Positions 7,696-14,150 of a stretch of DNA of 14,150 nt are shown here, piece by piece. Position numbers and translations under genes: made by a program. The notes below the pieces were generated by a model, which worked only from the letters and a program-made list of their open reading frames with translations, searched no databases and was not told the DNA's origin. The stretch is taken from positions 1-14,150 of the forward strand of contig CAJJPG010000036.1 in assembly GCA_905193585.1 (NCBI GenBank), written 5' to 3'. Position 1 is the first letter of the stretch, and each line of letters begins with the position of its first letter. This DNA comes from an uncultured Oscillospiraceae bacterium (GTDB lineage: Bacteria; Bacillota; Clostridia; Oscillospirales; Acutalibacteraceae).

Positions 7696-10683
7696 CTATT
7701 TAAAATCGTTTCCGCTTTTGGCTACTCCGTTATCCGCCGTGAATTTCGGGGTTTTTACCGTTAAATTCCCATAGGCGCAAACGCTTTTCGCGCCTTTATA
7801 GGCAATAAGGTCGGCAAGACTGCGGCTGTTTGTCGCAACGCCCGAGAAAACGCCGTTTCCGCCGTAGAGCAGCATTCCCGCCTTTCCCGACTGGAATAAA
7901 ACGCCGCCCCTTATTTTTACATTTCCGTTATTCACCTTAATTGCGGTATCCTTTATTGCCCAAATGCTCACATTGTATATTTCGGCGCTGCCCGTAAAGT
8001 TTTCATCCGCATACACTCCGCAGGAATCCGAAGAGCCGGAGAACTGCGGATCCGTCACCGTAACATCGGCGTTTCCGCTCAGATACAAGCCTCTTGAAGT
8101 ATAATCGCAGCCGGGACCTATTATATAGGCTTTGGCACCGCTGTCGCACCATATTCCCTTGTACGAGCCGAAGCCGAGCGGGAAAAACAGACATTCGTTT
8201 TCGGTGTTTCCTATTCTTATTGCGGTAAGATTTGAAGCGTTGTACTGTATGGCAGGACCGTTCCAGTCGCTGCTCCATTTGCCGTCGGTGTAAGGATTTT
8301 CCCAAAGAAAAGCCGCGTTATAGTGAATGTTGCGCATTACGCCGTCGCTTGCTCCGCCGCCCACCGCAACGCCTGTGTTAAAGGCGGCGAATGAGAAGTT
8401 TTCTATATAGTGGCGGTCGCACCTTACGGTCTCAAAATCCACAGCTTTCCATGCGCCCGCCACGGTAATGTTCATAAGGTAAATATCAGAGCCGTTACCG
8501 CCGAACAGCGCGGCATAAGGCGCTACGGTATCCTGAACAACACGGTCGTAGGATACGTTGAAGCCCCTCATGCCCGAGTTTTCTTCAAGCGTAAACAGCG
8601 GCGTGCTTTTGCCGCGCCCGTAATCGGTAAGTAAATGCGTTCCCGGGGCATTTATACAGTGAAAGATGTCCAGCGTGCCGAGAACCTGAACGCCGGGCTT
8701 AACCGTAACGGGTGATTCCACTCTGTATGTTCCGCCAGGCAGCCATACCACCCCGCCCGATGCGGCTGCGGCGTCTATCGCTTTCTGAAGTGCGGCGGCG
8801 TTATCTTCCGATTCGGTGCTGAAACCGTAATCGGCCGCGTTATACAGCTTGTTTGCAGCCGCCTTTTTTATCTGCCTTGATTTGGCTTTGTTATAATAAT
8901 CCGCCTTTTCGCTGTCAAAGCTCTTATAATCGGCGTCGGGCATATCGGAAACCGAGAGCAATCCGTCTTTGCATTTATAGACCGGCTTTCCGCCCTCAAA
9001 GCTGCAACCCGTCACAGAAGAGGCTCCCGCACTGTCACCCAGGATAATTGACGTTCCCTTGCCTTTAAATTCGGTGGAATTTACGGATAATTTCCCGTTT
9101 TCGGTATATATAGCCGTTTCTGCGCCATCCTTAGCGGTAACTTTGCAATCGTTAAGCGACAAATATGCCGTGCCCAGATGATTTATCACTCTGTCGCCGC
9201 CGCTTTCAAAGCTGACCGATTCGCATGTAATCGGGTTTTCGGCATCGTTTCCCACGCATAAGGCTGCCGAATTTTTATTATTGTTCGCCTTTAATACGGA
9301 ATCGGATAACTGCCCGCCGTAATACGGAACCTTATTCACATACACGCAAATATTGCAATCAGTTATTTTAAGCCTGCTTGCCCTGCCGAAAAACGAATCG
9401 AATTTAAGACCTATATTGTAACCGTCTACCGTAAGGTCGGATAAAAATTCCCAGTCAACGTTTCCGAAGCTGAACGCCGTTGCGTATTTCATAAGCCAGT
9501 TTTCAAGCGTTTCGGCGTTGGGCGTGCCCTCAAGCCCGCTGCCCAGCCACCATTTAGGAGAAAAGTTTATTTTTTCGTCTCTCCCCGAGTCGTTCACCTT
9601 TCCCACCCTTATACCGGTATAAAGCGGCGTGCCGTATATGTTATAGGTGTGCTGCTGCTGATTTGTAACATTATCGTGGTTTATTCCGAGGTAAGAGTTC
9701 ACTAAAAAAACATTTTCAACGGTAGTTGCCTGTGCGCTTAAATTGGTTATGGTATAGGGGTATCTTACGGGAACGCCGTTTTTCATAGTCTGTTCCTTAT
9801 ACCATATTGTAAAGCCGTTAAGCGCGCTGCCGTTTCGCATGCGGAAAAATTCCACGGTGTTTCCGATGTCGGCGCTTTCGGGGGCTATTGCCAGCACGGT
9901 TCCGCCCGCCTTGCCGTTTTTATCCGTCGGTTCCTTAAAATCGCCGAGCAGCGTTACCCCCTCGGGAATAACCATTTCCTGGGTAAGAAAATAGGTTCCC
10001 GCCGGCACATATACCGTTCCGCCAGTGAGCGATGCGTTATAAAGCGCGGTTTGAAAGGCTGCGCTGTCGTCGCTTTCGCCGTCGCCTGCGGCTCCGAAAC
10101 TTTTAACGTTTAAAACCGCCGCTCTGCCGTCGGAATTGGCATACTCCGTTTCAAGCAGAAACGGTTTGTTCTGCGGTTTCTCTTTGGCCTCTGCAATTTT
10201 GAACGAACGCAGCCAAAGTTGACCCGATGTTCCGAGACTCACGGTAAAATCGCTTTCCCCGCCGGATTTAAAATCGTCCACATAAAACGACCTGCCGTTC
10301 CACATTGTGGTGCCGGTCATTTTAATTTCCTTTTTCACTTCGCCGTTTTTGCCGTTATAGCCGCATACAGCGCTTTTGGTGCTTGAATCATAATATTCAA
10401 GCATTATATAAAAGGCTTTGCCGTCATATTTTTCGGAATCCTCAAGTTTTAAGTTCACCGTTACCTTTTTGCTGTCTATCTTTACATATTCCCTGCCGCT
10501 CAATGATCCCGAGGAGAGCTTTTCGGCGCCTTCTACCGTATATGTCATTCCGCTTTGGCTTCCGTTTTCGCCGAATATGACATACGGTGCGGCATTTGAA
10601 CGGTTATTCCTGCCCGAACAGCCTGCAAATACCGCAAGCGCCGTAATCAGGGCAAGTATTACCGCCGATGTTTTTCTTATCAT
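7696..10683 (-). CDS. Lipoprotein with two right-handed beta-helix modules (pectate lyase-3 / GH55-like)
   Basis: A 995-residue surface protein. Residues 1-22 are a lipoprotein signal with lipobox FAGC, lipidated Cys22. Residues about 30-168 form a beta-rich, CBM-like domain (FGENGSQSGMTYTVEG, DDFKSGGESDFTVSLG). Beta-helix module 1 starts at 190 (VLNVKSFGAAGDGESDDSAA, then GGTVYVPAGTYFL). Module 2 starts near 613 (LYNAADYGF, ALQKAIDAAAASGGVVWLPG). It shares conserved blocks with the 854-residue paralogue: WYKEQ (294-298), NQQ (341-343), WWLGSGLEGTP (378-388), ETVRCDRHYIE (751-761) and WENP (794-797). The family includes polysaccharide hydrolases, lyases and phage tailspikes; a surface glycan-degrading or glycan-binding role is inferred. 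The start is ATG with AAAGG eight bases upstream; 42 nt separate it from the preceding solute-binding gene. Substrate and catalysis are unproven. Confidence 0.88.
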   Translation of the reverse strand: MIRKTSAVILALITALAVFAGCSGRNNRSNAAPYVIFGENGSQSGMTYTVEGAEKLSSGSLSGREYVKIDSKKVTVNLKLEDSEKYDGKAFYIMLEYYDSSTKSAVCGYNGKNGEVKKEIKMTGTTMWNGRSFYVDDFKSGGESDFTVSLGTSGQLWLRSFKIAEAKEKPQNKPFLLETEYANSDGRAAVLNVKSFGAAGDGESDDSAAFQTALYNASLTGGTVYVPAGTYFLTQEMVIPEGVTLLGDFKEPTDKNGKAGGTVLAIAPESADIGNTVEFFRMRNGSALNGFTIWYKEQTMKNGVPVRYPYTITNLSAQATTVENVFLVNSYLGINHDNVTNQQQHTYNIYGTPLYTGIRVGKVNDSGRDEKINFSPKWWLGSGLEGTPNAETLENWLMKYATAFSFGNVDWEFLSDLTVDGYNIGLKFDSFFGRASRLKITDCNICVYVNKVPYYGGQLSDSVLKANNNKNSAALCVGNDAENPITCESVSFESGGDRVINHLGTAYLSLNDCKVTAKDGAETAIYTENGKLSVNSTEFKGKGTSIILGDSAGASSVTGCSFEGGKPVYKCKDGLLSVSDMPDADYKSFDSEKADYYNKAKSRQIKKAAANKLYNAADYGFSTESEDNAAALQKAIDAAAASGGVVWLPGGTYRVESPVTVKPGVQVLGTLDIFHCINAPGTHLLTDYGRGKSTPLFTLEENSGMRGFNVSYDRVVQDTVAPYAALFGGNGSDIYLMNITVAGAWKAVDFETVRCDRHYIENFSFAAFNTGVAVGGGASDGVMRNIHYNAAFLWENPYTDGKWSSDWNGPAIQYNASNLTAIRIGNTENECLFFPLGFGSYKGIWCDSGAKAYIIGPGCDYTSRGLYLSGNADVTVTDPQFSGSSDSCGVYADENFTGSAEIYNVSIWAIKDTAIKVNNGNVKIRGGVLFQSGKAGMLLYGGNGVFSGVATNSRSLADLIAYKGAKSVCAYGNLTVKTPKFTADNGVAKSGNDFK

Positions 10684-10725
10684 AAGTCCACCCTTTCATT
10701 CGTAAAAAGAATGTGCCGTAGGTTT

Positions 10726-12075
10726 TTATTTATTAAACATATCGTCAAGTATCTTCTGTATTGCCGACGCGTTTGCCTGAACAAATTCGGTACTGCTTTG
10801 AGCGGTAAATATCGGCGTGGCGATAGCGCGCATTGTACCGATTGAAATAGACTCGTTTGAGTTTATCATTATCGTGCAGGGATCCACCGTAAGTTTACCC
10901 GAAATATACTTTGTAACCGTATCGACGTATTTTTCACGGTCGCTGAAATCAACGGAAGCGTCCTCTATAAGCGATTTGCCGAGGTTCTTGGTCTTCTCGC
11001 CCAAAAGCGTTATGACCTTTCCCACCAGCTCGGGATTTTCAACGTTTGCCGGAACCATTATAATTGAATTATTGTGGAAGCAGGGCGATGAATACTCCTG
11101 ATCGGCGGTGTATTTCGGCAGCGGAAGAACGCATATTTCAACATCGTCCGCGGGTTCCTCGTCGTTCGTCCAGCCGCCCAGCATAAACAGGCATTTCCCC
11201 GAAAGGAACTGGTGCTGTTGCAGGGAATTATCAAGCCCTGCGGCATAGAACATACCGTCGTTCACGGAATATGTGCTTTTAAACTTCTGGAACGCCTTTG
11301 TTGCGTCGTCACCCAAAAGGTTATATACAAGATTGCCCGAAGAATCCTTTACAATGGTTTTTATGCCGCAGGTAAGAAACGCCGCCACAAGTCCGTCATA
11401 GCTCGCGCTCGTGCAGCCGTAGCGGTCCGCATCTGTAAACTTGCCGTCGTTATTTGTATCCTTAACCGCCTTTAAAGCAAGCTCGCGCAGCTTATCCCAT
11501 GTCCATGTGCCGTTTTCAACATACTTCATAGGGTCTTCTATTCCGAGTGTTTTAAGCAGCGTCTTATTGTAATACATAGCCATACCGTCGGCACCGGTAA
11601 GCCCGGCGTTGCCTATACCGTAGCTGCCGTTTTTGAAAGTGGCAACATTTGTAAGTTCCTTGTTCCACAGGTCGCTGTTAATATCAAGTCCGCTCATTTC
11701 GGAAAGATTGTAAAGCAGCTCCTGCGCATACATGGGACCTACCGTAAACAGCTGCGAAATCATAATATCCGCAAAGGAAGTGTCCCCGCCGGTTATAGCG
11801 GCTCTTGCAGTATTTACAAATTCGGTCGGCTGATAATAATCAACCGTTATTTTTATATTGCATTCTCCCTCAATTTCGGCGAATATGCGGCGCAGCTCCT
11901 CGCCGTACTCATCGTCGTCGTTCCAGGCGTCAAGCTCCTGGTGGTACGCCGTTTTTGCAATGTGTATTTCGGTAAGGTCTGCGGTTTCCTTTTTCCCGCT
12001 CTGCTTGCCGCCGTTACAGCCGGCAGCCGCAAGAACACATATGACCGATAAAATAATCGCAATAATTTTTTTCAT
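10726..12075 (-). CDS. Extracellular solute-binding lipoprotein (ABC family 1)
   Basis: A 449-residue sugar-binding lipoprotein. The signal peptide MKKIIAIILSVICVLAAAGC ends in a classic lipobox (AAGC, Cys20). The mature protein follows the family-1 (MalE-like) pattern: ITVDYYQPTEFVNTARAAIT (76-95), MAMYYNKTLLKTLGIEDP (165-182), then WTWDKLRELALKAVKDTN (191-208), and a late GKCLFMLGGWT (293-303). Residues 206-217, DTNNDGKFTDAD, fit a 12-residue EF-hand-type calcium loop (Asp/Asn at 1, 3 and 5, Asp at 12). A strong ribosome binding site (AAAGGA) overlaps the stop codon of the upstream gene, and the two are only six bases apart. It is unlike the 931-residue binding protein beyond the shared fold, so the operon has two binding proteins for one permease pair. 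It may feed the permeases at 565-2323, or deliver ligand to another system or a sensor. Confidence 0.93.
   Translation of the reverse strand: MKKIIAIILSVICVLAAAGCNGGKQSGKKETADLTEIHIAKTAYHQELDAWNDDDEYGEELRRIFAEIEGECNIKITVDYYQPTEFVNTARAAITGGDTSFADIMISQLFTVGPMYAQELLYNLSEMSGLDINSDLWNKELTNVATFKNGSYGIGNAGLTGADGMAMYYNKTLLKTLGIEDPMKYVENGTWTWDKLRELALKAVKDTNNDGKFTDADRYGCTSASYDGLVAAFLTCGIKTIVKDSSGNLVYNLLGDDATKAFQKFKSTYSVNDGMFYAAGLDNSLQQHQFLSGKCLFMLGGWTNDEEPADDVEICVLPLPKYTADQEYSSPCFHNNSIIMVPANVENPELVGKVITLLGEKTKNLGKSLIEDASVDFSDREKYVDTVTKYISGKLTVDPCTIMINSNESISIGTMRAIATPIFTAQSSTEFVQANASAIQKILDDMFNK
11425..11460 (-). other. EF-hand-type calcium-binding loop within the solute-binding lipoprotein
   Basis: These codons give DTNNDGKFTDAD, with acidic or amide side chains at loop positions 1, 3, 5 and 12, Gly at 6 and Thr at 9. 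This matches the canonical 12-residue calcium loop. It is a single loop, placed after the WTWDKLRELALKAVKD helix. Calcium binding is inferred; comparable loops occur in other family-1 solute-binding proteins. Confidence 0.55.
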
Positions 12076-12081
12076 AGTTAA

Positions 12082-14150
12082 TTATCCTTTCTTTCCGCGC
12101 TGCGCACGTTTTTTAAGTATAACCGCCGTTAATGCCGCGGCGCCGAGTACCAAAGCGACAGCCGCCGCTAACGTAATGTATTTCAACTTTGCACCTTTGA
12201 CTTCCCCGCCCAAAACGCTTATATCAAGCGGAGCGTCCGTTAACATATAGGTGCAGAACTTTCTGTCTTCTTCCCACGCTATATTTGAAGATTTATTAAC
12301 GTTTTTAACCTCACTCACGCTGCCGTTCACATCAATTCTGTAAAGGTAAACATTTTCAAAAGCGGATATTTTTTTATCCTTTGCAAGGGTTATCTTCGCG
12401 TTCCCCGGCAATAAATACTCAATGTCGTCCTTATAGAACGAAAGGTCAAGCAATATGTAATTTACGCCGTCCGCTCTTTTAAGCAGCGTTTTTGAAATAT
12501 CGGCTTTGTCGTTTACGGTAAACACGCCGTTATCAGGCAGTACTCCCTCGGCGGCGGTGAGCTTTACATCATAAGCGGTATTGTTTACAACGCTGTATGT
12601 TTTCTTTTCCATCGGCGGCAGACCGTTATTGGTAAATACCATGTTATCAATTTTCCAGGTTAATTCCCTGCCGATATATGCCGAAGCCTCTAAAGCATAG
12701 AAACGCATATAATTTATTGCCGTAAGGTCAATATCGCGGGCGTTTTTAAAGTCGGTGGTAAACGCCGCCCTTTCAAATGAGAAAACAATATGGTTCCAGC
12801 CGGGGGTAAGCTGCAGATTCCCGAAGCCCCACGACATTTCGTTCACATCGCACTTGCCGCTGCTTGTAAGCTCAAGCGAGGCGGCGGAGAAATCGAAGAA
12901 ATCGGTTGCGGGAACATAGAGGTCAAATTCAAGGCAGTTGTATTTTGAAGCGTCAACAGGCTCGGTCGGTTCATAGCGGAATGTAAACATTCCCTTTTTT
13001 GTGGTAAAGCTGAGGGATGAGTCGCCCTGGGTCTTGTCATCCGTATCAAGCCATATTTTTTCCACAAAGTTTGTTTCAAAAATAATTTTGGACATACTCT
13101 CAAACGGCTGAAACATTTTTGAACCGTCAACGGTCGGTTTATCGTTTATTTTGTATTCATCTGACGTTATGCGTATATCGTCTATATACACCGTGGTTTT
13201 GTATAATGCGTTCCCCATGCGGATATTCAGGTATTTCAGCGCGTTATTCCGCGGGGTGCCGTTTTTGCCGGCAACGGAGAAATTAAGCACTATTCTGTTC
13301 CAGCCGTCATTTCTTATCTGCGTATCCCAGCCGGACCATATATAAACGTTTTTATCCCAGCCCTCGCCAAGCTGCAGCTGCGAGCCTTTCCAGTTATCAA
13401 TAACGTTTCTCTTGCTGTCCACCCAAATCCAGAAAGAAACCGCGCCCTTTGTGCCATCGGCGGTTTTCCTGCTTATATTAAGGGTTCTCGGCAGTCCGCT
13501 GTCCGTTCTTACAAACCAGAAATCATGGTTATTTATACCCGTGCATGCCTTGTAGGCAAAGTTTCCCGATTTAACCTGCTCATCCGAAAGCGTGGCGCAA
13601 AAGCCCGCGGACTCGCCCGCCTCGTCACTGAGAATAATATCGTCCGGAATTTCAGGCATAACAGCAGAAGAAGCGAAAGCTATTCTTATATCGTCAATAA
13701 ACACGGCGGTATTAAAACGTGCGTTTCCCATTCGTATATTTATATAGGACATTTTACTGTCGTCGGGTGTGCCTGCCCTGCCCGCCTTTTCAAAGGGCAG
13801 ATATATCTCATTCCAGCCGTCCGATATAATCTGGGTATCCCACCCCGACCAAATGTAAACGTTTTTATCCCATTCTTCTCCGAATTGCGCCTGCGAACCG
13901 TTCCAGTTCAGCTTTACCTCCTTGGCAGAGTTCACATATACCCAAAAATGCAGACCGCCCTTTTTCTTTTGGGTTATATCCATTTCTCCTTTCAACTTTG
14001 TTCTTATCATCCAGTAATCGCGGTTGCTGCTGCCCGGCATTGCTTTGTATGAGAACGAACCCACCTTTGCCTTTTCATCACTGATTTCGGCGCAGAAGCC
14101 GCCGTTTTCGCCTATCTCATCGTTTAATATAAGGTTTTCGTCAGTCTCGG
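12082..14150 (-). CDS. Membrane-anchored surface protein with three tandem CBM-like modules (N-terminus outside window)
   Basis: The frame stays open to the right edge; 688 residues are visible, counted from the first full codon at 14148-14146. A GTG at 14064 is internal, because the repeat homology continues upstream of it. Modules 1 (about 5-165) and 2 (about 170-331) are close copies sharing DKNVYIWSGWDTQI, GWN, NIRMGNA and IDDIRI. Module 3 (about 344-507) is a diverged relative (CLEFDLYVPA, LTPGWNHIVFSF, ELTWKIDNMVF). All look like jelly-roll carbohydrate-binding domains, rich in conserved tryptophans (module 1: 69, 82, 93, 100, 103, 112). A further beta domain follows at about 515-644. 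A single membrane helix (655-679) and a Lys/Arg tail (KKRAQRGKKG) anchor the C-terminus; there is no LPXTG. No catalytic domain is visible. It is the furthest upstream gene seen and runs directly into the solute-binding lipoprotein gene. Likely role: holding polysaccharide at the cell surface. Confidence 0.85.
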   Translation of the reverse strand, partial: ETDENLILNDEIGENGGFCAEISDEKAKVGSFSYKAMPGSSNRDYWMIRTKLKGEMDITQKKKGGLHFWVYVNSAKEVKLNWNGSQAQFGEEWDKNVYIWSGWDTQIISDGWNEIYLPFEKAGRAGTPDDSKMSYINIRMGNARFNTAVFIDDIRIAFASSAVMPEIPDDIILSDEAGESAGFCATLSDEQVKSGNFAYKACTGINNHDFWFVRTDSGLPRTLNISRKTADGTKGAVSFWIWVDSKRNVIDNWKGSQLQLGEGWDKNVYIWSGWDTQIRNDGWNRIVLNFSVAGKNGTPRNNALKYLNIRMGNALYKTTVYIDDIRITSDEYKINDKPTVDGSKMFQPFESMSKIIFETNFVEKIWLDTDDKTQGDSSLSFTTKKGMFTFRYEPTEPVDASKYNCLEFDLYVPATDFFDFSAASLELTSSGKCDVNEMSWGFGNLQLTPGWNHIVFSFERAAFTTDFKNARDIDLTAINYMRFYALEASAYIGRELTWKIDNMVFTNNGLPPMEKKTYSVVNNTAYDVKLTAAEGVLPDNGVFTVNDKADISKTLLKRADGVNYILLDLSFYKDDIEYLLPGNAKITLAKDKKISAFENVYLYRIDVNGSVSEVKNVNKSSNIAWEEDRKFCTYMLTDAPLDISVLGGEVKGAKLKYITLAAAVALVLGAAALTAVILKKRAQRGKKG
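12112..12186 (-). other. C-terminal transmembrane anchor of the CBM-like surface protein
   Basis: These codons give a hydrophobic stretch beginning YITLAAAVALVLGAAALTAV and followed by KKRAQRGKKG. A basic tail after a single helix is a stop-transfer signal, leaving the modules outside and the tail in the cytoplasm. No sortase motif precedes it. Confidence 0.8.
13156..14150 (-). repeat. Tandem in-gene duplication encoding two near-identical CBM-like modules
   Basis: Two direct copies, at about 13654-14150 and 13156-13641, encode the first two modules of the surface protein. The offset is 165 codons at the N-terminal end and 171 codons later, because the second copy has a six-residue insertion before its FWIWVD segment. 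Over the 73-residue block from GSQ to DDIRI, 49 residues are identical. The first copy may extend past the window edge, and further copies could lie there. A third copy (about 12628-13119) is related only at fold level. Confidence 0.85.

Noticed and set aside
5108..10683. Phage tailspike proteins (same beta-helix family)
   Set aside because: No phage genes are nearby, one copy is a lipoprotein, and both sit inside a sugar transport operon.
10697..10713. Hairpin CATTC-gtaaaaa-GAATG in the 42-nt gap between the small binding protein stop and the beta-helix lipoprotein start, as a possible terminator
   Set aside because: The five-base AT-rich stem with no adjacent U-run on the transcribed strand is too weak; the gap lies inside an otherwise co-directional operon.
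11425..11460. Dockerin or cellulosome-type module
   Set aside because: Only one calcium-type loop is present, embedded within the solute-binding fold; dockerins need two repeats of about 22 residues.
12082..14064. A 660-residue gene starting at GTG 14064
   Set aside because: The 28 codons upstream are open and align residue by residue with the start of the second module (NLILNDEIGENGGFC against DIILSDEAGESAGFC), so the gene continues beyond the window.

Overview
The window looks like part of one polysaccharide- or oligosaccharide-utilisation operon from an anaerobic member of the Bacillota (class Clostridia, probably gut-type). The evidence is two Gram-positive-style lipoproteins, a CUT1 sugar ABC importer with no ATPase gene alongside, strong AGGA-type ribosome binding sites, and genes packed with overlaps or tiny gaps. 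Genus-level placement is not possible from sequence reading alone.

All eight genes are on the minus strand, so transcription runs from position 14150 towards 1. In that order they are: (1) a surface protein, cut by the right window edge, with three jelly-roll-like carbohydrate-binding modules and a C-terminal membrane anchor (12082-14150); (2) a 449-residue lipoprotein solute-binding protein (10726-12075); (3) a 995-residue lipoprotein with two right-handed beta-helix modules (7696-10683); (4) an 854-residue paralogue of gene 3 without any signal peptide (5108-7672); (5) a 931-residue solute-binding protein carrying two N-terminal sugar-binding-like domains (2320-5115); (6) and (7) the two permeases (1430-2323 and 565-1428); (8) the N-terminal part of an exported NHL beta-propeller protein, cut by the left edge (1-527).

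A plausible model, by inference, is as follows. The CBM-like surface protein and the two-module beta-helix lipoprotein hold and perhaps cleave a polymer at the cell surface. One or both solute-binding proteins deliver the product to the single permease pair, which would be powered by a shared MsmK-type ATPase encoded elsewhere. The signal-less beta-helix paralogue could act on imported oligosaccharide in the cytoplasm. The substrate cannot be read from the sequence; pectin-type or beta-1,3-glucan-type polymers are candidates because of the beta-helix fold.

There is no non-coding stretch above 42 bp. I see no promoter, terminator, RNA gene, mobile element or CRISPR array. The promoter must lie beyond 14150 and the operon continues below position 1.
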